This document shows, piece by piece, positions 34,117-42,993 of a stretch of 64,000 bases of DNA (position 1 is its first letter; each line of letters starts with the position of its first letter). Both the position numbers and the translations under genes were made by a program. A model generated the notes under the pieces. It was not told where the DNA came from and did not search any database. It saw nothing but the letters and a program-made list of their open reading frames with translations. The stretch is from UBA117 sp049975245 (lineage in GTDB: Archaea; Methanobacteriota; Methanobacteria; Methanobacteriales; Methanobacteriaceae), in assembly GCA_049975245.1 (NCBI GenBank), contig JBNGDB010000011.1, forward strand, positions 1-64,000, in the 5' to 3' direction.

Positions 34117-34677
34117 ATGGTACTTGATATATTCTTTAATGCACTGGATTTCATATTCGGACCTTTGCTATTTCTGTTTAAAGATTATCCCTTCATGGTG
34201 ATACTGGTTATTGCAGCCATAATAGCATTTATAACTACTCTAGCTAACAAACTATTGATAAATCAGGATAGGTTAGAGTATTTGAAAAAAGAAATGCAGG
34301 GTTTCCAGCAAGAAATGATGGAAGCGCGTAAAACCAATGACCCGCAGGCTCTTGCTAAAGTGCAGAAAAAACAATCAGAATTTATGGATCTGCAAAAAGA
34401 AATGATGACCATGTCTTTCAAACCAATGCTGGTAACATTTGTTCCAATAATCATTGTATTCTGGTGGTTGGCACAATCAGCATTAAACACAGTAGTGGTT
34501 AAATTACCAACAATAGCCTATTATGTACTCCTTGTACCGCTGTGGCACACCTTTTATCAACCAGCAGCTACAACCCCACTAGGAGCTATTGAATGGTTAG
34601 GATGGTACATACTTTGTTCATTTGGTTTGTCAATGCTCTTTAGAAAGATAATGGGCATAAAGGGACAAGGAATGTAA
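34117..34677 (+). CDS. EMC3/TMCO1-type membrane insertase (DUF106, Oxa1 superfamily)
   Basis: The archaeal Oxa1-superfamily insertase (DUF106; Ylp1 of Methanocaldococcus has a solved structure), related to eukaryotic EMC3 and TMCO1. The three core membrane segments are at about residues 26-48, 107-128 and 160-178, with an amphipathic coiled-coil hairpin between the first two (RLEYLKKEMQGFQQEMMEAR through KEMMTMSFKP). It is thought to insert simple membrane proteins with the ribosome. GAGGAAACTAAG precedes the ATG. Its place after secY fits that role. A candidate partner, the EMC6-like protein, is encoded at 7000. Confidence 0.92.
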   Translation: MVLDIFFNALDFIFGPLLFLFKDYPFMVILVIAAIIAFITTLANKLLINQDRLEYLKKEMQGFQQEMMEARKTNDPQALAKVQKKQSEFMDLQKEMMTMSFKPMLVTFVPIIIVFWWLAQSALNTVVVKLPTIAYYVLLVPLWHTFYQPAATTPLGAIEWLGWYILCSFGLSMLFRKIMGIKGQGM

Positions 34678-34731
34678 AAACTTTATTGAAACTCATTAAA
34701 AACTGAAAAAGTGTTTTTTAACCTACTTCCG

Positions 34732-34765
34732 GGGATTAGATTAAATAGGGTTAAAATTTAATCCC
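34732..34765 (+). promoter_or_regulatory. Inverted repeat between the insertase gene and rpl34e
   Basis: GGGATTA (34732-34738) and TAATCCC (34759-34765) form a 7-base inverted repeat around an AT-rich spacer, in the 169-base gap before rpl34e. It may be a hairpin at the end of the upstream transcript or an operator for the next unit. The function is inferred from position only. Confidence 0.35.
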
Positions 34766-34846
34766 TCAATCAATAATAAGTAGAAAATATTGACATTTTT
34801 TCTCTTTATCTAAAAAAATATTAAAATTTAATTAGGAGATGTAAAA

Positions 34847-35113
34847 ATGCCAGAATTAAGATACAGATCTAGATCATACAAAAGAACATTCAAAAAGACC
34901 CCTGGAGGAAAAACGGTATTACATTATAAGAAGAAGAAACCCAGCATACACATATGTGCTGAGTGTAACAAGCCTCTTCACGCTGTTCCAAGGGGAAGGC
35001 CATATGAAATAAGGAAACTTTCCAAATCAAAAAAGAGACCTAACCGGCCGTATGGAGGATATTTATGTCCGGAATGTTCTCGTAAGTTTTTCAAACAAGA
35101 GGCTAGAAAATAA
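34847..35113 (+). CDS. rpl34e: Ribosomal protein eL34
   Basis: Archaeal/eukaryotic large-subunit protein with a zinc ribbon: CAECNKP and CPECSRK provide four cysteines. The N-terminus PELRYRSRSYKRTFKKTPGG is typical; 88 residues. AGGAGATG precedes the ATG. The last base of its stop codon is the first base of the cmk start, so the two genes overlap by one base. Confidence 0.97.
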   Translation: MPELRYRSRSYKRTFKKTPGGKTVLHYKKKKPSIHICAECNKPLHAVPRGRPYEIRKLSKSKKRPNRPYGGYLCPECSRKFFKQEARK

Positions 35114-35631
35114 TGATTATTACTATCGGCGGCTTAGCAGGAAGCGGTACCACGACAACTGCTAAGATATTATCTGAAAAGATGGATATTCCATACATAT
35201 CTGCTGGCGATATATTCCGGCAGATGGCAGTTGAAAAAGGAATGGAAATCCTCGAATTCAGTGAATTCGCTGAGAATAATACACAAATTGATGTTGAAAT
35301 TGATAAAAGACAGGCTGAAATAGCTAAACAAAAAGACAATTTAATAGTCGAAGGACGTTTATCTGCCTTTTTTGTGGATGCTCAGCTTAAAATATGGTTT
35401 ACTGCCCCTTTAGATGTTCGAACTGAACGGATATGTCAAAGGGAAAATAAGCCATTTGATGTTGTAAGAGATGAGATTATTATAAGAGAAAACAGCGAAG
35501 CAAAGCGGTACCATGAGATTCATAACATTGATATAAAGGATATGGATGTATATGATCTGATAATAAATACTGACCGCTTTGAAGCAGACGAAGTCGCTGA
35601 TATTATATTTAAAGTAACAGAGGTGATTTGA
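35113..35631 (+). CDS. cmk: Cytidylate kinase, archaeal type
   Basis: Phosphorylates CMP and dCMP with ATP. The P-loop GGLAGSGTTTTAK is at residues 5-17, followed by DIPYISAGDIFRQMA, and REN(K/S)-type LID sequence CQRENKPFDVVRDEIIIREN near 115. It has 172 residues, matching archaeal Cmk. It overlaps rpl34e by one base and rpl14e by one base, so the three are translationally coupled. Confidence 0.94.
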   Translation: MIITIGGLAGSGTTTTAKILSEKMDIPYISAGDIFRQMAVEKGMEILEFSEFAENNTQIDVEIDKRQAEIAKQKDNLIVEGRLSAFFVDAQLKIWFTAPLDVRTERICQRENKPFDVVRDEIIIRENSEAKRYHEIHNIDIKDMDVYDLIINTDRFEADEVADIIFKVTEVI

Positions 35632-35861
35632 TGCCAGCAATAGAAGTAGGAAGAATCTGTGTAAAAACTGCAGGAAGAGAAGCAGGAGAAAAATGTGTTA
35701 TAATTGAAATTATTGATGATAAATTTGTAGAAGTTATTGGTACATCTATAAAAAATAGAAGATGCAATATAAATCATTTAGAACCTGTAGATCAAGTAAT
35801 TGAAATTAAATCTGAAGATCCTGAAGCCATTAAAAAAGATCTGGAAAAAGCTATAGCATAA
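35631..35861 (+). CDS. rpl14e: Ribosomal protein eL14
   Basis: Archaeal/eukaryotic large-subunit protein with a KOW-like barrel. The 76 residues start MPAIEVGRICVKTAGREAGE and include GTSIKNRRCNINHLEPV. ATG 35631 overlaps the cmk stop by one base, with AGAGGTGATT upstream. An in-frame TTG at 35628 is not preferred. It precedes cbf5 in the conserved rpl34e-cmk-rpl14e-cbf5 order. Confidence 0.95.
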   Translation: MPAIEVGRICVKTAGREAGEKCVIIEIIDDKFVEVIGTSIKNRRCNINHLEPVDQVIEIKSEDPEAIKKDLEKAIA

Positions 35862-35924
35862 ATACTAAGCGATTTAATTTCATAAAAAATTTTTAATTGA
35901 TATGTCTTTTTGAAGGGTTTTTCA

Positions 35925-36887
35925 ATGGTCGATTTACTCATCAAGGCAGAGGCCGAAACTGATCCTAATTATGGGTCCTTTCCAGATGAAAGATCTATTG
36001 AAGAACACATCAATAAAGGTGTAATTAATTTAGATAAGCCTCCAGGACCCACATCCCATGAAATTGATGCCTGGGTTAAAAAGATTTTACAAGTGGAAAA
36101 AACTGGACATGGAGGCACTTTAGACCCTAGAGTCACAGGAATATTACCTATAGGTATTAACCAAGCAACCAGAGTTATCCAATTATTACTTGAAGCTGAA
36201 AAGGAATACATTTGTCTTATGAGACTTCACCAAGAAGTGAGCCAGTCCAGAATACGTGAAGTACTAAAGGAATTCCAGGGTAAAATATTCCAAACTCCAC
36301 CAATCAAAGCCGCAGTAAAACGTGAACTACGAGTTCGAAACATTTACTATGTTAACATCCTTGAAATTAATGGACAAGATGTCCTGTTTAGAATTGGATG
36401 TGAGGCAGGTACCTATATCAGAAAGTATTGTCACGATGTCGGCGAAGCGCTTGGATGCGGAGCCCACATGGCCGAACTTAGAAGAACCAGGGCAGGACCA
36501 TTCACTGAAGATGAAACCCTTATCACTCTTCAAGACTTAACCGACGCCTACTATTGGTACAAAGAAGAAGATAACCCCCAAGTACTGCGAAAATTTATAT
36601 TACCCATGGAATTTGCGGTGGAACATCTCCCCAAAATAATAATACGCGATTCGGCGGTGGATGCCATTTGCCATGGAGCTGATCTGGCAGCTGGTGGAAT
36701 TGTATCATTACAAGATAATATTAATATGAATGATACTGTGGCTGTTCTCACCATGAAAGGTGAACTGGTTGCCTCTGGCAAAAGCTTAGAAAATTCAAAG
36801 GAAATTTACAAAAAAAATAAGGGTATTTTGGTGGAGATAAAAAAGGTTTTTATGGAACCGGGTACATATCCTAAGATGTGGAAATAG
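35925..36887 (+). CDS. cbf5: rRNA/tRNA pseudouridine synthase Cbf5 (TruB family)
   Basis: Catalytic subunit of archaeal H/ACA ribonucleoproteins, which use guide RNAs to convert uridines to pseudouridines. The catalytic segment GHGGTLDPRVTGILPIGI is near residue 66 and contains the essential Asp. A C-terminal PUA domain begins around residue 235 (LPKIIIRDSAVDAICHGADL). It has 320 residues from ATG 35925; TTG 35910 is in frame but less likely. H/ACA guide RNAs were not detected in the window. It ends the first part of the supercluster. Confidence 0.96.
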   Translation: MVDLLIKAEAETDPNYGSFPDERSIEEHINKGVINLDKPPGPTSHEIDAWVKKILQVEKTGHGGTLDPRVTGILPIGINQATRVIQLLLEAEKEYICLMRLHQEVSQSRIREVLKEFQGKIFQTPPIKAAVKRELRVRNIYYVNILEINGQDVLFRIGCEAGTYIRKYCHDVGEALGCGAHMAELRRTRAGPFTEDETLITLQDLTDAYYWYKEEDNPQVLRKFILPMEFAVEHLPKIIIRDSAVDAICHGADLAAGGIVSLQDNINMNDTVAVLTMKGELVASGKSLENSKEIYKKNKGILVEIKKVFMEPGTYPKMWK

Positions 36888-37273
<386 letters not shown>

Positions 37274-37420
37274 CTTATTAGCAATATAATTGCTACCCCT
37301 ATGACTGTTCAAATTTTAATGCAGGAATGCGTTGAAATCACAATAATTGCACGAAAATAAAAATAATAATTTAAAATAAAACAAGGAAATAAGATGCTTA
37401 CTCTAATCGGAGGTTAAATA

Positions 37421-37879
37421 ATGGAAGAAGAATTCAAGCACATGGTCCGTATTTCCCGTAGAGATATAGATGGGAATAAAACCATTGAAAACGCTCTAAC
37501 TGGCTTAAAAGGTGTCGGTCTCGGATTATCTAGAGCAATTGGTATTGTACTGGGCTTTGATCTTAACGAAAAGATAGGAAATCTTTCAGACGAAAATATT
37601 TCTAAAATAGAAACACTTCTTAAAGATCCTAAAAAATATGATATTCCAGAATGGATGTTGAACCGACGTAACGATTACGAAACTGGAGAAACCCTCCACC
37701 TTATCGAATCGGACCTGGCAATGTCTTTAAGAGAAGATTTAAATCGAATGAAAAAAACCCGTAGCTATAAAGGCAGAAGACATGAAGTAGGTCTTCCAGT
37801 TAGGGGACAGAGAACTAAATCCACATTCAGAAAAGGAAGTTCTGTTGGAGTTAGAAGAAGAAGAGGAAAACCACAATAA
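37421..37879 (+). CDS. rps13: Ribosomal protein uS13
   Basis: Small-subunit head protein contacting tRNAs and the large subunit. The 152 residues include FKHMVRISRRDIDGNKTIEN, GLKGVGLGLSRAIGIVLGF (helix-two turns-helix) and the basic tail LPVRGQRTKSTFRKGSSVGV. GGAGGTTAAATA precedes the ATG. It opens the alpha-like segment rps13-rps4-rps11-rpoD. Confidence 0.97.
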   Translation: MEEEFKHMVRISRRDIDGNKTIENALTGLKGVGLGLSRAIGIVLGFDLNEKIGNLSDENISKIETLLKDPKKYDIPEWMLNRRNDYETGETLHLIESDLAMSLREDLNRMKKTRSYKGRRHEVGLPVRGQRTKSTFRKGSSVGVRRRRGKPQ

Positions 37880-37891
37880 GGAGATTTTGAT

Positions 37892-38425
<534 letters not shown>

Positions 38426-38433
38426 GTGATAAA

Positions 38434-38826
38434 ATGGCTGAAAAAGAAAAATGGGGAATTGCAAATATTTACTCATCATTTAACAACACTATAATAACAG
38501 TAACTGATATAACCGGTGCAGAAACTATCACTCAATGGTCTGGTGGAAAGGTAGTACGTGCAGATAGACAGGAAGCTTCACCATTCGCTGCTATGGAAGC
38601 TGCTTCACGTGCAGCAGACGATGTTAAAGAAAAAGGCATAGTTGGATTACACATTAAAGTTAGAGCACCTGGTGGAAACGGTCCAAGAACTCCGGGCCCT
38701 GGTGCACAAGCAACCATAAGAGCTCTTGCAAGAGCTGGTATTAAAATAGGAAAAATTGAAGATGTTACTCCAATACCTCACGATGGTACAGGTCGACCAG
38801 GAGGTAAGAGGGGAAGAAGGGTCTAA
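38434..38826 (+). CDS. rps11: Ribosomal protein uS11
   Basis: Small-subunit platform protein near the E site. The 130 residues include WGIANIYSSFNNTIITVTDI, then SPFAAMEAASRAADDVKEKG and the C-terminal TPIPHDGTGRPGGKRGRRV. TAGGTGATA precedes the ATG. The rpoD gene starts one base after its stop. Confidence 0.98.
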   Translation: MAEKEKWGIANIYSSFNNTIITVTDITGAETITQWSGGKVVRADRQEASPFAAMEAASRAADDVKEKGIVGLHIKVRAPGGNGPRTPGPGAQATIRALARAGIKIGKIEDVTPIPHDGTGRPGGKRGRRV

Positions 38827-38827
38827 A

Positions 38828-39619
38828 ATGGAGATAGATGTAAAGAAAAAGGATGATAATGAGCTTGTCTTTATTGTGGAAGGAGTTGACGTCCCCTTCG
38901 TAAATGCTCTTAGAAGAATTTGTATGATGGAAATTCCCAAAGCATCAATTGAAGATGTGGACATAATTAGAAATGATTCAACCTTATTTGATGAAGTATT
39001 AGCTCACAGACTCGGATTAATTCCCATAACATCAAGTACAGCATCTAAATCTTTAATATTCTCAAGTGAATGTGATTGTGGAGATCACTGTCCAAAATGC
39101 AGTGCTTCATTTGTTCTAAAAGAGAAAGGTCCTAAAGTTGTATATTCGAAGGATTTAAAACCTGAAGATCCGGATATTAAACCAGTATATGATACGGTAC
39201 CAATTTTAAGACTTAAAAAAGATGAAGTTGTAGAATTAGCTGCAATTGCCCAGTTGGGAATTGGATTGGAACACGCTAAATGGGAACCTACAACTGCCTG
39301 CGCTTACAAGTACTACCCTAAGATTACAATAGATGATAATTGTGATGCTTGCGGTAAATGTGCAGAAGAATGTCCTAGGGGTGTTCTTGAAGTAGTAGAA
39401 GGTAAAGAAAAGGTAACAGTTGTGGATAATGAAAATTGTTCCATGTGTGGGACATGTATGAGGACCTGTCCAACTGGAGCCATTGATGTGGGAGCAGAAG
39501 AAGGGAAATTTATATTCAGAATAGAGTCTGACGGTTCCCTGTCCCCTGAAGAAATTTTAATGAAAGCATGTGATGTTTTATCTGAAAAATCAGAAAAAAT
39601 TACGGAATTTTGTGCATAA
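38828..39619 (+). CDS. rpoD: RNA polymerase subunit D with ferredoxin-like domain (263 aa)
   Basis: The archaeal counterpart of bacterial alpha and eukaryotic Rpb3, pairing with subunit L to start RNA polymerase assembly. The dimerisation core includes VPFVNALRRICMMEIPKASI near residue 22. An inserted ferredoxin-like domain carries two complete CxxCxxCxxxC motifs, at cysteines 172/175/178/182 and 204/207/210/214, so two 4Fe-4S clusters are predicted. Cysteines 82, 84, 88 and 91 form a further possible metal site. ATG 38828 follows the rps11 stop by one base. Methanogens differ in how many cluster motifs they keep; both are intact here. Confidence 0.97.
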   Translation: MEIDVKKKDDNELVFIVEGVDVPFVNALRRICMMEIPKASIEDVDIIRNDSTLFDEVLAHRLGLIPITSSTASKSLIFSSECDCGDHCPKCSASFVLKEKGPKVVYSKDLKPEDPDIKPVYDTVPILRLKKDEVVELAAIAQLGIGLEHAKWEPTTACAYKYYPKITIDDNCDACGKCAEECPRGVLEVVEGKEKVTVVDNENCSMCGTCMRTCPTGAIDVGAEEGKFIFRIESDGSLSPEEILMKACDVLSEKSEKITEFCA

Positions 39620-39632
39620 GGAGGAAAGTTAA

Positions 39633-39998
39633 ATGGTAAAAAAGATTACCAAGACTAATCCTAATATCATCGAACTCATAGGAAATCTTAAAGAAAAATC
39701 TTATCAAGAAAACGTTGCAATATGGAAGGATGTTGCCAGAAGATTAGAGCGATCCAGCCGGAGAAAGGCTGAAGTGAACATATCCAAAATAAACCGATAC
39801 AGTAATGATGACGAGACAATTCTTATACCGGGTAAAGTTTTAGGAAGCGGTAACATTGATCATAAGGTGAATGTTGCGGCACTAGATTTTTCACAGAGTG
39901 CTGCTGAAAAAATTAAAACTGCTGGTGGAGAATGTCTGTATATCGCAGATATTTTGGAGAAAGATCCTAAAGGAAGTAAAATAAGGATAATTGAATAG
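39633..39998 (+). CDS. rpl18e: Ribosomal protein eL18
   Basis: Archaeal/eukaryotic large-subunit protein related to bacterial L15. The 121 residues include NVAIWKDVARRLERSSRRKA and VLGSGNIDHKVNVAALDFSQ. AAGGAGGAAAG precedes the ATG. It begins the conserved rpl18e-rpl13-rps9-rpoN-rpoK run. Confidence 0.97.
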   Translation: MVKKITKTNPNIIELIGNLKEKSYQENVAIWKDVARRLERSSRRKAEVNISKINRYSNDDETILIPGKVLGSGNIDHKVNVAALDFSQSAAEKIKTAGGECLYIADILEKDPKGSKIRIIE

Positions 39999-40050
39999 GA
40001 ATTAGCATTTTAATGCTATATTTACTAAAATAAGTGGATTGGTGTACTTT

Positions 40051-40479
40051 ATGATTATAGATGGAGAAGGACATGTCTTAGGAAGACTTGCAAGTATAGT
40101 TAGCAAAAAACTTCTTGAAGGCCAAGATGTTGTTGTTTTAAACTCTGAAAAAATTGTTATATCCGGTTCAAAGGAATGGGCTTACGCAAAATATAAACAA
40201 AGAGTTGACAGAGCAAGCATATCAAACCCCAGAAGGATGGGCCCTAAATATCCTAGAAGGCCTGACGACATTTTCAGAAGAACTGTTAGGGGGATGTTGC
40301 CTTTTAGAAAAACAAAAGGTAGGGAAGCCTTCAAAGGTTTAAAAGCATTTGTTGGAGTACCTGCAGAATTTGAAGATTCAGAGATTTTAAGGATTCCAGA
40401 AGCAGAACCTAAAAATATTACAAAGAGCATAGAACTTGGAGAAGTTTCAAAATTACTAGGAACTAAGTATGAAGTTTAA
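40051..40479 (+). CDS. rpl13: Ribosomal protein uL13
   Basis: Large-subunit protein on the solvent side. The 142 residues from ATG 40051 start MIIDGEGHVLGRLASIVSKK and contain PRRPDDIFRRTVRGMLPFRK. ATTGGTG lies eight bases upstream of ATG 40051; the in-frame TTG 40039 overlaps that site and is rejected. Rps9 follows after 12 bases. Confidence 0.97.
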   Translation: MIIDGEGHVLGRLASIVSKKLLEGQDVVVLNSEKIVISGSKEWAYAKYKQRVDRASISNPRRMGPKYPRRPDDIFRRTVRGMLPFRKTKGREAFKGLKAFVGVPAEFEDSEILRIPEAEPKNITKSIELGEVSKLLGTKYEV

Positions 40480-40491
40480 GGGTGTTAAAGA

Positions 40492-40893
40492 ATGAAAAAA
40501 GTAATTCATACAAGTGGAAAGAGAAAAACTGCCATAGCCAGAGGGACATTCAGAAAAGGAAAAGGCAGAGTTAGAATAAATAAATGTCCTGTAGAACTTT
40601 ACGATCCAGAACTTGCCCGACTTAAAATAACCGAACCTGTAGTCTTAGCTGGCGATATTACTAATGACTTGGACATTGACGTTAAAGTTATAGGCGGAGG
40701 AGTAATGGGCCAGGCTGAAGCAGCCCGTATGGTCATTGCTAAAGGTCTAGTTCAGTGGACTAATGATATGGATTTAAAAGAAAAATTTGTCCAGTACGAT
40801 AGAACCATGCTAGTAGGAGACCCTAGAAGGTCAGAGCCTAAAAAGTTTGGTGGTCGCGGCGCAAGAGCCAGAAGACAGAAAAGTTACCGATAA
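40492..40893 (+). CDS. rps9: Ribosomal protein uS9
   Basis: Small-subunit protein whose C-terminal Arg touches P-site tRNA. The 133 residues include HTSGKRKTAIARGTFRKGKG and the end FGGRGARARRQKSYR, the conserved basic tail. AGGGTG precedes the ATG. It is followed by rpoN after 64 bases. Confidence 0.98.
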   Translation: MKKVIHTSGKRKTAIARGTFRKGKGRVRINKCPVELYDPELARLKITEPVVLAGDITNDLDIDVKVIGGGVMGQAEAARMVIAKGLVQWTNDMDLKEKFVQYDRTMLVGDPRRSEPKKFGGRGARARRQKSYR

Positions 40894-40957
40894 ATTAAAC
40901 TTTTTAATTTATCATATTTTAAATGTGCACGGCACAAAAATTAATAGATGATTAATC

Positions 40958-41125
40958 ATGATCCCAGTAAGATGTATAAGTTGTGGTAAAGTCGTATCAG
41001 CCTTTTATGATGAATATCAAAAAAGGGTTGAAGACGGAGAAAATCCCAAAGAAATTCTAGATGATCTTGGAATAACAAGATATTGTTGTAGAAGAATGAT
41101 AATTGCCCACGTAGAGGCATGGTAG
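40958..41125 (+). CDS. rpoN: RNA polymerase subunit N (Rpb10, 55 aa)
   Basis: A small zinc-binding RNA polymerase subunit, missed by length filters. It starts MIPVRCISCGKVVSAFYDEY and ends TRYCCRRMIIAHVEAW; the zinc site is the Rpb10 signature CxxC at residues 6 and 9 and the CC pair at 43-44. It stabilises the assembly of subunits D and L with the large subunits. The ATG at 40958 has only a weak upstream site. The last base of its TAG stop (41125) is also the first base of the tRNA-Pro gene. Confidence 0.97.
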   Translation: MIPVRCISCGKVVSAFYDEYQKRVEDGENPKEILDDLGITRYCCRRMIIAHVEAW

Positions 41126-41159
41126 GGGCCGTAGGGTAGCTTGGTCCATCCTCCCAGCC

Positions 41160-41274
41160 ATTGAATCAAATTTATATAAAGTATCATTTTCCATTAAAGA
41201 TCTAATCAATTTATTGAATTAAATTTCAATGAATATTTAACTTCTTTAATTAGGGGATACTTGTTCAACTGGAA
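41160..41274 (+). other. tRNA-Pro intron 1 (115 nt, position 32/33)
   Basis: A canonical bulge-helix-bulge can be drawn. Outer helix: 41146-41153 (CCATCCTC) with 41276-41283 (GGGGATGG). Central 4-bp helix: CCAG 41154-41157 with CTGG 41269-41272. Bulges: CC/A (41158-41160) and AA/C (41273-41275), cut after the second base. Inner helix: TTGAA with TTCAA. The interior is AT-rich with a TATA-like stretch at 41171-41180 and no box C/D motifs. Confidence 0.9.
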
Positions 41275-41279
41275 CGGGG

Positions 41280-41330
<51 letters not shown>

Positions 41331-41353
41331 CTAAACTATAGGAGAAGATGCAA

Positions 41354-41524
41354 ATGCCATCTAAACTCACAAGATTTGAAAAAGCACGAATTATTGGTGC
41401 AAGAGCTCTTCAACTATCAATGGGCGCAAAACCATTGGTAAAAATTCCTGAATCTCTTGATCCAATTGATATTGCAACATTAGAACTTAAAAAGAAAGTA
41501 ATCCCTCTTGACATCAGGAAATAA
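41354..41524 (+). CDS. rpoK: RNA polymerase subunit K (Rpb6, 56 aa)
   Basis: The archaeal Rpb6/omega counterpart, which helps clamp the largest subunit. It starts MPSKLTRFEKARIIGARALQ, with LSMGAKPLVKIPESLDPIDI and an end LELKKKVIPLDIRK, the full family signature. ATG 41354 is chosen with GGAGAAG nine bases upstream; ATG 41348 is only three bases from that site. It is missed by length filters. It lies 24 bases after the tRNA-Pro gene and 30 bases before enolase. Confidence 0.95.
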   Translation: MPSKLTRFEKARIIGARALQLSMGAKPLVKIPESLDPIDIATLELKKKVIPLDIRK

Positions 41525-41554
41525 CCATTATTTTTTTAAAGGAGAGGTGTTTTT

Positions 41555-42802
41555 GTGGATAGCGTTATTGAAGACGTTCGAGTTAGAAAAATTTTAGATA
41601 GTAGAGGAAATCCCACGGTAGAAGTAGATGTGATAACGTGGAATGGTTTTGGAAGAGCAGCAGCCCCAAGCGGTGCCAGCACTGGTATGCGAGAAGTAGT
41701 TTCTTTTCCAGAGGGCGGTGTTGATAGGATAATAGGCGAAGTTGAAGAAATAATTTCATCAGAGCTTATTGGAATGGATGCAGAAGACTTGAAAGATATA
41801 GATATGATCATGAAGGAGATTGACGGAACCGATGATCTATCTGCCTTAGGTGGAAACACTATAGTGGCAGTTTCCATGGCCACAGCTAAAGCAGCAGCCT
41901 CATCCTACAATATGCCACTTTACAGATTCCTCGGAGGCAATATGCCTGACGAAATTCCATATCCTCTAGGAAACATGATAAACGGAGGAGCACACGCAGG
42001 AAAACATGCTCCAGACATACAAGAATTCTTAGTAGTTCCATTAGGAGCTAAAAATATTACAGAGGCAGTTTTTGCCAATTCTAATGTTCATAAAAAGATA
42101 AAGGAACTTATCCAAAATAAGGATAAACTGTTCACTGGCGGTAAAGGAGATGAAGGCGGTTGGGCCCCCAATCTTTCCAACAACGATGCCCTGGAAATCC
42201 AGGCAAAAGCCTGTGAAGAAATAGGCAACGAGATAGGAATCGAAATTAGGCCTTGTCTAGACATAGCGGCCAGCGAACTGTGGAACAGTTCTGAAGAAAA
42301 ATATTATTATAAACAGGAAGATATTAAGAGAGATACAGGTGAACAGATAGATTTTGTACAGGATATTATAAAGACCTATAATATGTTCTATGTTGAAGAT
42401 CCCCTCCATGAAAATGATTTTGATGGATTTACTGAACTTACCAAAAAAGTGGGTAATGAGTGTCTCATATGTGGAGATGACCTTTTTGTTACCAATGCTT
42501 CCATATTAGAGAAGGGAATAGAACAGAAAGCAGGTAATTCCATAATCATCAAACCCAATCAGATAGGAACATTAAGCGATACTTACGACACCATAAGATT
42601 AGCCAAAGATAACAAATACGTACCTGTAGTCTCGCACCGCTCAGGAGAAACTACCGATGAAACTATTGCCCATTTAGCTGTGGCATTTTCATGTCCAATG
42701 ATAAAGACCGGAGCATTAGGCGGGGAAAGAATAGCCAAACTCAACGAATTAATTCGAATAGAAGAAGAAATACTAAACTCACGCATGGGAATATTTGGAT
42801 AA
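41555..42802 (+). CDS. eno: Enolase
   Basis: Interconverts 2-phosphoglycerate and phosphoenolpyruvate, used in gluconeogenesis by methanogens. The N-terminal motif RKILDSRGNPTVEVDV, the loop APSGASTGMRE, the metal-binding Asp/Glu segments (YVEDPLHENDFDG, CGDDLFVTN) and the catalytic Lys in IIIKPNQIGTLSD, followed by VSHRSGETTDETIA, are all present. It has 415 residues. The start is GTG 41555 with GGAGAGGTG upstream. Its place after rpoK is conserved in related methanogens. Its 3' end is partly duplicated just downstream. Confidence 0.97.
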   Translation: MDSVIEDVRVRKILDSRGNPTVEVDVITWNGFGRAAAPSGASTGMREVVSFPEGGVDRIIGEVEEIISSELIGMDAEDLKDIDMIMKEIDGTDDLSALGGNTIVAVSMATAKAAASSYNMPLYRFLGGNMPDEIPYPLGNMINGGAHAGKHAPDIQEFLVVPLGAKNITEAVFANSNVHKKIKELIQNKDKLFTGGKGDEGGWAPNLSNNDALEIQAKACEEIGNEIGIEIRPCLDIAASELWNSSEEKYYYKQEDIKRDTGEQIDFVQDIIKTYNMFYVEDPLHENDFDGFTELTKKVGNECLICGDDLFVTNASILEKGIEQKAGNSIIIKPNQIGTLSDTYDTIRLAKDNKYVPVVSHRSGETTDETIAHLAVAFSCPMIKTGALGGERIAKLNELIRIEEEILNSRMGIFG

Positions 42803-42844
42803 TTATAAAAAACTAAACTAAGCATGGGAATATTTGATAATTAT
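42772..42844 (+). repeat. Partial tandem duplication of the eno 3' end
   Basis: The last bases of eno with its stop (42772-42807) recur at 42812-42844 as ACTAAACTAAGCATGGGAAT and ATTTGATAATTATA with small deletions. The second copy is non-coding. Confidence 0.85.
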
Positions 42845-42993
42845 AGATATTATAATTTTTAACGATACCATTCATAAGATACGTAAATTTGTTAAATTCT
42901 TTACCCTAACCGTCAATTCAAATATTAGATAATCTAAATGGTTTAAAATATAAATAAACTAATAAAAAAATAAAATAAATAAAAGGAGATAAT

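Noticed and set aside
41160..41274. Box C/D guide RNA inside the tRNA-Pro intron
   Set aside because: No box C (RUGAUGA) and no box D (CUGA) could be found in the 115 bases.
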